The notes beneath the pieces are model-generated. The model made no database searches, had not been told where the DNA came from, and worked only from the letters and a program-made list of their open reading frames with translations. Of a stretch of DNA of 64,000 nt, positions 26,499 through 36,136 are shown in pieces. The stretch spans positions 45,026 to 109,025 of the forward strand of contig CANTEG010000010.1 of NCBI GenBank assembly GCA_947652735.1, read 5' to 3'. How positions within the stretch are numbered: position 1 is the first letter of the stretch; the number at the start of each line of letters is the position of its first letter. The DNA is from an uncultured Lachnospiraceae bacterium (lineage in GTDB: Bacteria > Bacillota > Clostridia > Lachnospirales > Lachnospiraceae). Made by a program: the position numbers and the translations under genes.

Positions 26499-27101
26499 TT
26501 ATTCAAAGCTGATATCTATATTTTCAACAGCTTGTGCCATTGTATCTGCAACATCGATAACCTCAGGGCCGGTGGCAAATGCTTCTTGATTATTTGCCTC
26601 CTCCATAGCATCAAGCTGCTCTTTCTTCTCCTCGTCGTCCCAAAGGGAGTCGTGTTTCTTTTTGTCCCTGTACTTCGCCATGGCACCTGCACTTTTTGCC
26701 ATCTGGTAAAGCTTATCATCGAAATCCATAAGCTTTTTTTCATCCTGTGGCGGCACGGTATCACCGTGCATGATACGTCTTGCTATAACGAGGATTTTCC
26801 CCATCTCCGCGGCGGCATCACCTGCTGCTTCCGCCTGCTGTTTCCCAGCAACCTTGTCAAACTCCACAGCCCACTGCTCCAAAAGCTTATCCATGTAAGC
26901 ATGGTATTCCTCATATTTTTCGGACACTGCGTTATACTGTAACTCCAATACAGCAGCCTCATCTTTGTATATAGCGGCTCCGTTTTCCGTAGTCTTTATT
27001 TTTTCATCAAGCTCTTGTTTTTTCTTGGATAAATTTAATTTTTGGGAGTAATAAGACTTTAATTGTACATTATAAGTTTTTCTTGCTTCCTCAATTTTCA
27101 T
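26499..27101 (-). CDS. Conserved hypothetical coiled-coil protein
   Basis: 200 residues, soluble. The first 90 residues are strongly helical with heptad-like leucine/lysine/glutamate spacing (KLNLSKKKQELDEKIKTTEN), consistent with a coiled coil. The C-terminus is acidic. No enzymatic motif. It resembles uncharacterised proteins of Lachnospiraceae, but I cannot name a family. AAGGAG lies about 9 bases before the ATG. It has its own upstream region, shared divergently with pyk. Confidence 0.72.
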   Translation of the reverse strand: MKIEEARKTYNVQLKSYYSQKLNLSKKKQELDEKIKTTENGAAIYKDEAAVLELQYNAVSEKYEEYHAYMDKLLEQWAVEFDKVAGKQQAEAAGDAAAEMGKILVIARRIMHGDTVPPQDEKKLMDFDDKLYQMAKSAGAMAKYRDKKKHDSLWDDEEKKEQLDAMEEANNQEAFATGPEVIDVADTMAQAVENIDISFE

Positions 27102-27131
27102 GGCACTGCACTCCTTTGCATGATTATTTTT

Positions 27132-27151
27132 TTATCAAATCCGTTTGATAA
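27132..27151. repeat. 20-bp palindrome upstream of the coiled-coil gene
   Basis: TTATCAAA and TTTGATAA are perfect inverted arms around TCCG. It lies 31-50 bases upstream of the minus-strand start and could be an operator. The rest of the 27102-27463 gap holds only the pyk promoter. Confidence 0.45.
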
Positions 27152-27353
27152 TATATCCGTTATACTTATATCGGCATTTTTTCAGACAAAATTAACTGTG
27201 GAACCTGGCTTTTAAACATTTGTTATGCAAAATTTGATTTTAAACAGCTGGCAAAATTATTTATAATACCCATCTGTAATTAAGCATGGGATAGCTGGAT
27301 TTGATAGGCATATATTTTCTGAAAAATAAATCTTAAATATCACAAATAACTGA

Positions 27354-27382
27354 TTTACAAATAAGCCGTCAGTTTGTATAAT
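27354..27382 (+). promoter_or_regulatory. Predicted sigma-A promoter of pyk
   Basis: TTTACA at 27354-27359 and a consensus TATAAT at 27377-27382 with a 17-base spacer. The leader to pyk is about 75 bases. Confidence 0.8.
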
Positions 27383-27463
27383 TAAAATAATTATTATATT
27401 TTGACCGTATAAGGGTTATCATTAAAATCAGAATATGTTTATAAATTCAGAAAGGAAATCGGT

Positions 27464-28882
27464 ATGAGAAAGACAAAAATAGTATGTACTTTAGGACCTG
27501 CAACCAAGGATGAGGCTGTTCTTCGTAAACTTATCGAGGAGGGCATGGATGTTGCGAGGTTGAATTTTTCCCACGGAACCCATGATGACCATAAGGAACG
27601 TATAGAAATGATTAAAAAGCTGAGGAGAGAACTGGACAAGCCGGTGGCAATCCTTCTCGATACAAAAGGCCCTGAAATAAGAACAAGAGACTTTGAGGGC
27701 GGCAAGGTTGAGGTTGTTGACGGTCAGACGTTTACCCTCACAACAAGAGAAATTATGGGAGACAGCACCGTTGCTTCTATCACATACAAGGACCTTGCAA
27801 ATGATGTTGAGGTCGGCACCATTATTCTTATCGATGACGGTCTTATTAAGATGGAGGTTGAGGAGATAAATGATGAGGATGTCCGATGCAAGGTTATAAA
27901 CGGTGGCTTTATTTCCAATCACAAGGGTATTAATGTTCCAGGTGTTCATCTTAACATGCCTTATATGAGTGAAAAGGATATTGAGGATATCAAATTCGGA
28001 ATAGAAAACGATGTTGATTTTATTGCAGCATCTTTTGTGAGAAGTGCAAAGGATGTACTTGAGATTCGGGATTTGTTAAATGCAAACGGCGGAGAGGATA
28101 TCAATATTATATCTAAGATTGAGAATGCAGAGGGTATCAATCATATTGATGATATTATATATGTCTCTGACGGTATTATGGTTGCAAGAGGAGACATGGG
28201 CGTCGAGATAGCCGGAGAGGAAGTTCCGATTGTCCAAAAAATGATTATCAGAAAAGTATATAATGCAGGAAAGCAGGTTGTTACTGCAACCCAGATGCTT
28301 GATTCAATGATGAAAAATCCACGTCCTACAAGAGCGGAAACTACAGATGTTGCAAATGCAATCTATGATGGAACAAGTGCAATTATGCTTTCAGGTGAAA
28401 CTGCAGCAGGTCTTTACCCTGTGGAGTCTGTTCAGACTATGGTCAGAATTGCAGAGAGAACAGAAGAAGATATCGATTACAGAAAGAGATTTTTCCAGAG
28501 AGAAAGAAAAGCTAACCCAAATGTAACGGATGCAGTGTGTCATGCTACCTGTACGACGGCCATTGATTTAAATGCAAGTGCAATCGTTACAGTAACAAAG
28601 TCAGGAACATCAGCGAGAATGATTTCAAAATACAGACCGACCTGCAATATTATCGCGGGAACCACAAGTAACAAGGCGTACAGACAGCTCAATATGTCAT
28701 GGGGCGTAACACCGATACACCTTGAGGAAAAAAATGAGATATTCGATTTGTTCGACCATGCAGTTGATACGGCGAAGGAAAGAGGTCTTCTCTCGTCAAA
28801 GGATATGATAGTATTGACGGCAGGGGTACCGCTTGGAGTTTCAGGCAACACAAATATTCTCAAGGTAGAAGCAGTTGAGTAA
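27464..28882 (+). CDS. pyk: Pyruvate kinase
   Basis: 472 residues. Converts phosphoenolpyruvate and ADP to pyruvate and ATP. Visible motifs are RKTKIVCTLGPAT, ARLNFSHG, LLDTKGPEIRT, the catalytic ISKIENAEGI, MVARGDMGVEI and NPRPTRAETTDVANAI. It ends after the normal regulatory domain and lacks the extra PEP-utiliser-like tail found in Bacillus Pyk. GAAAGG lies upstream of the ATG. hydG follows 19 bases later, so glycolysis and hydrogenase maturation may share a transcript. Confidence 0.97.
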   Translation: MRKTKIVCTLGPATKDEAVLRKLIEEGMDVARLNFSHGTHDDHKERIEMIKKLRRELDKPVAILLDTKGPEIRTRDFEGGKVEVVDGQTFTLTTREIMGDSTVASITYKDLANDVEVGTIILIDDGLIKMEVEEINDEDVRCKVINGGFISNHKGINVPGVHLNMPYMSEKDIEDIKFGIENDVDFIAASFVRSAKDVLEIRDLLNANGGEDINIISKIENAEGINHIDDIIYVSDGIMVARGDMGVEIAGEEVPIVQKMIIRKVYNAGKQVVTATQMLDSMMKNPRPTRAETTDVANAIYDGTSAIMLSGETAAGLYPVESVQTMVRIAERTEEDIDYRKRFFQRERKANPNVTDAVCHATCTTAIDLNASAIVTVTKSGTSARMISKYRPTCNIIAGTTSNKAYRQLNMSWGVTPIHLEEKNEIFDLFDHAVDTAKERGLLSSKDMIVLTAGVPLGVSGNTNILKVEAVE

Positions 28883-28901
28883 TTAAGAGAAGAGGAATCG
28901 T

Positions 28902-30320
28902 ATGTACAATCCAAAATCTTTGAAGGCAGAAGAATTCATAGATGATGATGAAATAAAAGAAACACTTGCATATGCAGATGCAAACAAGGACAATTTTGAA
29001 CTTATCGACAGCATATTGGAAAAGGCAAAGCGGTTAAAGGGACTTAGCCACAGAGAGGCATCCGTTTTACTTGCGTGTGAGGATGCAGACAGGATAGAGA
29101 AAATGTATGCGTTAGCAGAGCAGATAAAAAAAGATTTTTATGGAAACAGAATCGTTATGTTCGCTCCCCTTTATTCGTCTAACTACTGTATAAATGGGTG
29201 TAAATATTGTCCATATCATATCGCAAATAAGCATATCGCAAGAAAGAAGCTTACACAGGAGGAGATAAGGAAAGAGGTTATCGCACTTCAGGATATGGGA
29301 CATAAGAGGCTCGCCATAGAAGCAGGTGAGGACCCGCAAAACAATCCTATAGAGTATATATTAGAGTGTATTAAAACAATTTACAGCATCAAACACAAAA
29401 ACGGTGCAATCAGGAGAGTAAATGTAAACATAGCCGCAACAACAGTTGAGGAATATCGTATGCTTGCGGATGCAGGCATAGGTACATATATTTTGTTTCA
29501 GGAAACCTACAACAAAAAGAGCTATGAGGAGCTGCACCCATACGGTCCTAAGAGCAATTATGCCTACCACACGGAGGCGATGGATAGGGCTATGGAGGGT
29601 GGTATTGATGATGTCGGACTGGGTGTATTATTTGGACTTGAACTCTACAGATATGAGTTCGCAGGACTTCTTATGCACGCAGAGCATTTGGAGGCTGTTC
29701 ACGGTGTAGGACCCCATACCATAAGTGTCCCAAGGGTAAAACATGCGGATGATATAGACCCTGATACATTTGACAATGGCATAGATGACGATACATTTGC
29801 AAAAATATGCGCACTTATCAGGATAAGCGTACCATATACAGGAATGATTATTTCCACAAGGGAGAGTCAGCAGGTGCGGGAAAAGGTTATTCGGCTTGGA
29901 GTATCCCAGATAAGTGGTGCATCGAGAACCAGTGTGGGCGGATATTACGAGCCTGAACCTGAGGAGGAAAACTCGGAGCAGTTTGATGTAAGCGATAAGA
30001 GGACGCTGGATGAGGTTGTAAAATGGCTGATGGAACTTGGCTACATACCGAGCTTTTGTACGGCATGTTACAGGGAAGGAAGAACAGGAGACAGGTTTAT
30101 GTCACTTTGCAAATCCGGACAGATTCAAAACTGTTGCCATCCGAATGCACTTATGACACTCAAGGAATTTCTCTGTGACTATGCATCGGAGGATACAAGA
30201 AAAATCGGTGAAGCACTGATAGATGCAGAACTTGCTAATATACCAAGAGAAAAGGTGAGGGAAGTATGCAGGGAAAATCTTATGAATATTGAAAAGGGCA
30301 TGAGAGATTTCAGATTTTAA
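28902..30320 (+). CDS. hydG: [FeFe]-hydrogenase H-cluster radical SAM maturase HydG
   Basis: 472 residues. A tyrosine lyase that supplies the CO and CN ligands of the hydrogenase H-cluster. The SAM cluster motif is CINGCKYC (Cys96, Cys100, Cys103). The second cluster site near the C-terminus is CTACYREGRTGDRFMSLCKSG. Length is normal. AGAGG lies about 7 bases before the ATG. It is followed by hydF; hydE and the hydrogenase itself are not in the window. Confidence 0.96.
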   Translation: MYNPKSLKAEEFIDDDEIKETLAYADANKDNFELIDSILEKAKRLKGLSHREASVLLACEDADRIEKMYALAEQIKKDFYGNRIVMFAPLYSSNYCINGCKYCPYHIANKHIARKKLTQEEIRKEVIALQDMGHKRLAIEAGEDPQNNPIEYILECIKTIYSIKHKNGAIRRVNVNIAATTVEEYRMLADAGIGTYILFQETYNKKSYEELHPYGPKSNYAYHTEAMDRAMEGGIDDVGLGVLFGLELYRYEFAGLLMHAEHLEAVHGVGPHTISVPRVKHADDIDPDTFDNGIDDDTFAKICALIRISVPYTGMIISTRESQQVREKVIRLGVSQISGASRTSVGGYYEPEPEEENSEQFDVSDKRTLDEVVKWLMELGYIPSFCTACYREGRTGDRFMSLCKSGQIQNCCHPNALMTLKEFLCDYASEDTRKIGEALIDAELANIPREKVREVCRENLMNIEKGMRDFRF

Positions 30321-30342
30321 ATCCCATAGGAGGAGAAGGGAT

Positions 30343-31530
30343 ATGAATGGGACGCCATCGGCTAACAGATTACATATAGGCTTTTTTGGAAGACGAAATG
30401 CAGGTAAATCATCGGTGGTGAATGCTGTCACAAATCAGGATATGTCTGTTGTTTCAGATGTTCTTGGAACAACAACGGACCCTGTCACAAAGGCAATGGA
30501 GCTTCATCCCATAGGACCGGTTCTTATTATAGACACACCGGGTTTTGACGATGGGGGTGAAATAGGAGAGCTTCGTGTCAGAAAGACAAAGCAGGTGCTC
30601 AACAAAACGGATGTGGCGATTCTTGTGGTGGATTCAACCGAAGGAATGAGCGACAGCGACAACGAGTTGATTGGGATTTTTAAGGACAAGTGTATTAAAT
30701 ACCTTGTCGTATACAATAAATGTGACCTTCTTTCGGTAAAGGATATGTGGCGGCTTGCCGAGGAGGAAAATGCGGTGCTTGTCAGCGCAAAGGACAAGAA
30801 AAATATAAACCAGTTAAAAGAGAAAATAGCGCTTACAGCGGGAAACAGGGATGAGAAGCCGCTTGTTTCTGACTTAGTGGACAGCGGGGATGTTGTCATA
30901 CTTGTAGTACCGATAGATTCTGCTGCACCAAAGGGGAGACTTATACTTCCGCAGCAGCAGGTGATACGCGATTTACTTGATGCAGGAGCTGTTCCTATGG
31001 TAGTAAAGGAAAACGGTCTTGCAGATGCCATGAACAAATTGAATGTAAAGCCGCGTATGATAATTACCGATAGTCAGGTATTTAACGTTGTAAAAAATAT
31101 TGTGCCAACCACCATAAGCCTTACGTCGTTTTCTATACTTATGGCGAGGTATAAAGGATTTCTTGGCACGGCAGTTGAAGGGGTTAAGTCCATTGATACA
31201 CTTAGAAGTGGGGATAAGGTTCTTATTTGTGAGGGGTGTACACATCACAGACAGTGCGAAGACATAGGAACCGTAAAGATTCCTGCATGGCTTCAGGAAT
31301 ACACAGGAAAGCATTTGCACTTTTCCTATACATCGGGTGGGGAATTTCCTGATACCCTTACAGAGTACAAGCTTATTATACATTGTGGCGGATGTATGCT
31401 AAATGAAAAAGAAGTGCTTTACCGAATGAAATGTGCAGAGGATGTGGGAGTGCCGTTTACAAATTACGGAACTGTTATTGCGTTTATGCAGGGAATACTG
31501 GAACGGGCTGTGAAGCCTGTGATGATATAG
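30343..31530 (+). CDS. hydF: [FeFe]-hydrogenase maturation GTPase HydF
   Basis: 395 residues. The scaffold on which the H-cluster subsite is assembled before transfer to the hydrogenase. The GTPase P-loop is GRRNAGKSSVVNA, the switch II motif is DTPGFDDGG and the NKCD box is YNKCDLL. The C-terminal cluster ligands CTHHRQC and HCGGCML are present. AGGAGG lies 9 bases before the ATG, 22 bases after hydG. Confidence 0.96.
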   Translation: MNGTPSANRLHIGFFGRRNAGKSSVVNAVTNQDMSVVSDVLGTTTDPVTKAMELHPIGPVLIIDTPGFDDGGEIGELRVRKTKQVLNKTDVAILVVDSTEGMSDSDNELIGIFKDKCIKYLVVYNKCDLLSVKDMWRLAEEENAVLVSAKDKKNINQLKEKIALTAGNRDEKPLVSDLVDSGDVVILVVPIDSAAPKGRLILPQQQVIRDLLDAGAVPMVVKENGLADAMNKLNVKPRMIITDSQVFNVVKNIVPTTISLTSFSILMARYKGFLGTAVEGVKSIDTLRSGDKVLICEGCTHHRQCEDIGTVKIPAWLQEYTGKHLHFSYTSGGEFPDTLTEYKLIIHCGGCMLNEKEVLYRMKCAEDVGVPFTNYGTVIAFMQGILERAVKPVMI

Positions 31531-31575
31531 TTTTAAGGCAAATCTGTGATGACTTGCAAGGGAGGAGAATTTATT

Positions 31576-34500
31576 GTGGGGATGCGTAAGAGATTAGCAT
31601 TATTGGTAGGACAACCAGAGGAAAATCAGCAGGGGCTGTTTATAAAGGGATTTTTAAAGGAAGCTTTTGGCTGTGATTTTGACGTGTGTATTTTTGCGAT
31701 GTATCAGAAATTTCAGGATACAAAGGAAAAAGAACAGGGAGAGTCAAATATTTTTTCTCTTGTGGATTGTGACTCCTTTGACGGATTTGTTATTATGTCA
31801 GATACCATACAGACTCCCGGGGTTTTGGGTTGGATAGAGGAAAAGCTTTATCAATGCAAAAAGCCTGTTATTTGTATTGACGGGGAAAGCAAATATTTCA
31901 GGACAATTATGACAAACCACTATACGCCTGCCAAACAGCTCGTGGAACATTTAATTGAGGAACATGGCTTTACCGATATTGCGTACCTGACCGGAAAGGA
32001 ATTTCATCCTCATTCAAAACAGAGATTACAGGCATTTTTGGATTGTATGGAAGAACATGGTCTTTCTGTTGCGGAAAATCGTGTATTTTATGGTGACTTT
32101 TGGTATAGCAGCGGTATTAGCGTTGCCAAGCAGTTACTGCGTGACAGGGAGCATATGCCGCAGGCTGTTGCGTGTGCCAATGACTGTATGGCTATAGGAC
32201 TGGCAAGAGAGCTTGTTAAGGGTGGGGTTCGCGTACCTGAGGATATTGCAATCACAGGGTATGACGTCCTTCCAGAGGCAAGAGTTGGAAAGGATACAAT
32301 GACATCGGCACCTGTTCCGGCGGAAGAATGTGGTGCACATGCAATCAGATGTATCAATGCAATCTTTGCAGGGGAAGAAATGCCTGAGTTTAATGCCGAG
32401 GTTGAGCTTTGCATTGGCAGTAGCTGTGGCTGTAATATAGAAAGATATGCACAGGAAGATAACAATGTTGGAACATGGGATGTTGAAGGATATCAGGAGA
32501 GTTTTCACACAAGAACAAATTATATGGCAAGCGACCTGCTGCTTCAGACGGATGAGTATGGAGTAATCAATACAATATTTTCTTATGTACATCAAATTAA
32601 ACCGTTTGACGGGTTCCATATATGCCTGAATACTGATTGGGCAGACAGTGATACAAGTGGTGGCGACTACTCGGAATGCATGCTTCATGCTTTGAGATGC
32701 AGTGAGTCAAGAGTGGGAGACAGTAAGGTGGATTTGACTGCACAGTTTGGAAAGAAAGAACTGATTGAATCCCTTTTTGAGCAGGATGATTATCCAAAGG
32801 CATATACCCTTACACCATTATACTTCTGGAAACATTGCTTTGGCTTTGCTGCCATAGGCTATGGAGAAGAAACTCACTGCTATGAGGAAAAATACAGAGT
32901 GTGGCTGGAAACAATTATATATAATTTAGAGTACTTCCGGCGGGTAAATGTACTCAAAAAAGAAAATGTTCTTTTGAAGGCGGAACAGGTTCGTGATCCG
33001 CTTACAGGACTGTATAATTACAATGGTTTTGTAGAAAATTGTATGGATGTACTTGGAAAACTTCCACACGCTACTGGTTATGCGGATGTAATAGCACTGG
33101 ATATTTTAGGAATTAATGAAATCAGCGGAAATGATACCGTTCACGGAAGCAGCAAAATTATATCTGACTTTGCCCACATTTTGTTAGATAATGCAGGAAA
33201 CGGATTGCTCTGTTACCTTGGAAACGGGGAATTTCTTGTTACACTTATTCGTGATAAGGGCGGAGAAAGCTTTACATCTGAGCTTCAGGATAACATACAA
33301 AAGAAGCTTGATACATATAATGTGGAAAATGGGCTTGAACATGCACTGTCTATAGTGGCAGGAGGAATCAGGGAAAGTGTGAATGGTGCTGAAGCACTTG
33401 AGAACTTAGTCAATAAAGCAGTAAGCATCAAAAACGGTAATAAGGTAAAAGAACAGAGACACAGCCAGATTAAGCTGAGTGCAGAGGAACGCAAAAATGT
33501 TGACGTTGTCAGCGATATTTTAGATAATAATAAACTTATTTACCATTTTCAGCCAATCGTTGATGCAAGGACGGGAGAAATTTTTGCTTATGAGGCACTG
33601 ATGCGTTCCAATACAGAACAGTTTGTTTCTCCGCTTGAAATATTAAAATTTGCTGAGTATTTGGGAAGATTATATGATGTGGAGAGAGCAACATTTTTAA
33701 ATGTGCTTGAATGTATTGAAAACCACGAGGAAGAATTTGGCGGGAAAAAGATATTTATAAACAGTATTCCGGGCAATAGGCTAAAGCCTGAGGATTTTGA
33801 AATGGTAAAGGGCAAGCTTGAAAAATATAGCGGTAAGGTTGTAATTGAGCTTACGGAGCAGGCGGAGCTTGATGATGACGAGCTTGCCGAAATGAAAGCA
33901 GTTTATGAAAGTGCAGGAATACAAACTGCGGTAGACGATTACGGAACAGGATATTCCAATGTTACGAATCTGCTTCGCTATATGCCGGATTGTGTTAAAA
34001 TTGACAGAATGCTTTTGTCGGGTATACAGCTCAGTCCTCAAAAACAGCATTTTGTTAAGGAAATTATTGAGTTTGCACATGACAATAATATTAAGACTTT
34101 GGCTGAGGGAGTTGAGACGTCAGAGGAACTTAAGATGGTTATTTCATTGGGCGTGGATTTGATTCAGGGATTTTACACTGCGAAACCGTCTGCTGAAATA
34201 TGCCGTTACATGAATCACAACATTCAAAATGAAATTATACAATACAGCCAGTTGACCTTGGAGCAGAGTGGACGTAAGGTTTATAATGCGGGTACAGAGA
34301 GCAGCATTTCACTTGTTAAGCTTGTTACGGGCAGGTACTCAGGAATTTGTTTTGGAGAGGGAAATATGCCTCACCGTGATATTAAAATTGTAGGCTTGCC
34401 GGGATTTCAGGCGAATATGGATATCGTTGTAAAGGATTCCTACACAGGCAGAATAGAATTGCAGGATGTAGATTTAAGCAAGCACAACAACCAGCCGGGC

Positions 34501-35346
34501 ATCAAGCTTGGCAAGAATTGTGACGTGACACTTGTGTTGACGGGAGAAAATGTTTTGGAACACGGTGGAGTTTTGGTGCCTGAAAGCTCTAAGCTTACAG
34601 TTCAGGGTGACGGTGATTTACTGATAAAACAAATTGCGACAGATGGATACGGCATTGGAAACAGCAAAAACGAAAGACACGGAGACTTGTACTTTGAGCA
34701 GGATGGTGCCATTGAAATAAGCGGAAATACAATGCATGGAGTTGGAATTGGTTCGGGTTATGGAGGAAACATTTTCATTAACCGGGGCAAGTATGTCATA
34801 AAGCTTGCAGGTGAGGAGGCTGTCGGTGTAGGCTCTCTTTATGCGGACATGAACCAGGAAGTCAAAATGTGCGAAATGGACTTTAGCATTGCAAATGCTA
34901 CGAGCGTTGGAATTGGTTCTCTTGAGGGAAGCGTCAACCTATCAATTTCCCATGTAGGACTTAAGGCATCCTTTGGCGGAAACGAATGTACAGGTATTGG
35001 AACAATTAAGGGTGATAAATGTAAAATATTTGTTGAACAGGCATCCTTAGATATTAGTGCACGCTCTGAACGGCTTTGTGGTCTTGGAAATATGTATGGT
35101 GCTGCAGACATTAATATTGAATCGGCAGTGTACTCAGCATCCGTTCAGGGAAAGAAAGCGATAGCAATGGGAAATGCACCCGGAAATGCAAGTATATATG
35201 TAAAAAATTCAGATTTGGTAACAACTGTCAAAAATAATTTGGGCGTTGATGTGGGTGCTGAAGTATTTGAAATTGTAAACGGAAGATGTGACTTCAAACT
35301 AAATGGAAAAGAGGTCGAAAGAGAAAGTATAGAGGGTGACTTATAA
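31576..35346 (+). CDS. Giant multidomain c-di-GMP phosphodiesterase-like protein (PBP1-like, degenerate GGDEF, EAL, GIG-repeat tail)
   Basis: About 1256 residues, no signal peptide or membrane helix. Order: LacI/PBP1-type ligand-binding-like domain (1-280; VRVPEDIAITGYD); a GAF-like linker (about 300-460); a GGDEF-like domain (about 480-620) that keeps RDPLTGLYNYNGF but has GNGEF for the signature; an EAL domain (about 650-900) with FQPIVD, YEALMR, VIELTEQ, VDDYGTGYSN, VKIDRMLL and EGVET, so hydrolysis of cyclic di-GMP is likely. The last 330 residues repeat GIG/GVG turns, like a beta-helix. GTG 31576 has GGAGG 10 bases upstream. It follows hydF by 45 bases. Confidence 0.85.
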   Translation: MGMRKRLALLVGQPEENQQGLFIKGFLKEAFGCDFDVCIFAMYQKFQDTKEKEQGESNIFSLVDCDSFDGFVIMSDTIQTPGVLGWIEEKLYQCKKPVICIDGESKYFRTIMTNHYTPAKQLVEHLIEEHGFTDIAYLTGKEFHPHSKQRLQAFLDCMEEHGLSVAENRVFYGDFWYSSGISVAKQLLRDREHMPQAVACANDCMAIGLARELVKGGVRVPEDIAITGYDVLPEARVGKDTMTSAPVPAEECGAHAIRCINAIFAGEEMPEFNAEVELCIGSSCGCNIERYAQEDNNVGTWDVEGYQESFHTRTNYMASDLLLQTDEYGVINTIFSYVHQIKPFDGFHICLNTDWADSDTSGGDYSECMLHALRCSESRVGDSKVDLTAQFGKKELIESLFEQDDYPKAYTLTPLYFWKHCFGFAAIGYGEETHCYEEKYRVWLETIIYNLEYFRRVNVLKKENVLLKAEQVRDPLTGLYNYNGFVENCMDVLGKLPHATGYADVIALDILGINEISGNDTVHGSSKIISDFAHILLDNAGNGLLCYLGNGEFLVTLIRDKGGESFTSELQDNIQKKLDTYNVENGLEHALSIVAGGIRESVNGAEALENLVNKAVSIKNGNKVKEQRHSQIKLSAEERKNVDVVSDILDNNKLIYHFQPIVDARTGEIFAYEALMRSNTEQFVSPLEILKFAEYLGRLYDVERATFLNVLECIENHEEEFGGKKIFINSIPGNRLKPEDFEMVKGKLEKYSGKVVIELTEQAELDDDELAEMKAVYESAGIQTAVDDYGTGYSNVTNLLRYMPDCVKIDRMLLSGIQLSPQKQHFVKEIIEFAHDNNIKTLAEGVETSEELKMVISLGVDLIQGFYTAKPSAEICRYMNHNIQNEIIQYSQLTLEQSGRKVYNAGTESSISLVKLVTGRYSGICFGEGNMPHRDIKIVGLPGFQANMDIVVKDSYTGRIELQDVDLSKHNNQPGIKLGKNCDVTLVLTGENVLEHGGVLVPESSKLTVQGDGDLLIKQIATDGYGIGNSKNERHGDLYFEQDGAIEISGNTMHGVGIGSGYGGNIFINRGKYVIKLAGEEAVGVGSLYADMNQEVKMCEMDFSIANATSVGIGSLEGSVNLSISHVGLKASFGGNECTGIGTIKGDKCKIFVEQASLDISARSERLCGLGNMYGAADINIESAVYSASVQGKKAIAMGNAPGNASIYVKNSDLVTTVKNNLGVDVGAEVFEIVNGRCDFKLNGKEVERESIEGDL

Positions 35347-35435
35347 AAAAATACTTGATATATCGACTTAAAAGGATTACAATAGACACGTGTTGAAAAT
35401 AATTATCAAAAACACGGTGAAGGAGGTTCAATGTT

Positions 35436-35606
35436 ATGGCATACGTTATTAACGATGGTTGTGTAATGTGCGGAGCATGTGCAGGCGCTTGTCCTGTAGG
35501 CGCAATCAGTGAAGGCGACGGAAAGTTTGAAATTTCTGCTGATACTTGTATCTCATGCGGAGCATGTGCAGGAACTTGTCCGACTGGAGTTATCTCAGAG
35601 GAGTAA
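35436..35606 (+). CDS. 2[4Fe-4S] ferredoxin
   Basis: 56 residues, translated by hand from ATG 35436 to TAA 35604. Two cluster motifs are seen: CVMCGACAGACP and CISCGACAGTCP, the classic clostridial ferredoxin pattern with pseudo-twofold symmetry. It carries electrons between pyruvate oxidation, hydrogenase and other reductases in the cytosol. AAGGAGG at 35420-35426 is 9 bases upstream. A strong terminator follows, so it is likely a single, highly expressed gene. Confidence 0.97.
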   Translation: MAYVINDGCVMCGACAGACPVGAISEGDGKFEISADTCISCGACAGTCPTGVISEE

Positions 35607-35627
35607 TATAATCAGTACATTAGGAAC

Positions 35628-35659
35628 AAAGGGAGTGCACGAAAAAGCACTCCCTTTTT
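35628..35659 (+). terminator. Intrinsic terminator after ferredoxin
   Basis: AAAGGGAGTGC (35628-35638) and GCACTCCCTTT (35647-35657) pair perfectly, followed by a T run. Confidence 0.9.
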
Positions 35660-36077
35660 GCATATAATACTACTTGCAAATGTGTTTTGTTTGTGTTATG
35701 AATAATTGTCAGATATCACCAGCCTTTTTATTTTTTATATAGAAAAATTTTTAAAAGTAATGCATATCATAATTCTAAGACATAAGAAGAAAATAATGTG
35801 ATATATTTCAAATATATTCCTTGAAAAATGATATGCAGTTTTTGAAACAAATAAAGGATAATTTTAGGCAAAATACAATATAACACTTATATTTTAGCTT
35901 GCTAATGGGTAAAATGCGGGAAATCCGCAAAATACAGGATTGACTAAATGAAAAAAGGTTGTTGAAAGCCTGAATCATCCAATATTTACAACAAATACTT
36001 TACTATAAAATCAAGATAAAATCAACATTATTTTTCTGTATTACCAGCAAAATATTGTGAAAAAATGAAGAATTATC
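35660..36077. other. Gene-free AT-rich region of about 420 bases
   Basis: No credible reading frame with a ribosome site. A small dyad GCGGGAAATCCGC lies at 35916-35928. No known riboswitch core is recognisable by eye. It could hold an unrecognised small RNA or a long regulatory region for mecA. Confidence 0.4.
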
Positions 36078-36105
36078 TTTACATGTAATCATTTTGTGAT
36101 AAACT
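36078..36105 (+). promoter_or_regulatory. Predicted promoter of mecA
   Basis: TTTACA at 36078-36083 and TAAACT at 36100-36105 with a 16-base spacer, about 31 bases before the mecA start. Confidence 0.55.
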
Positions 36106-36136
36106 AATAATATCATTTTGCTAAGGAGTGACTGAT

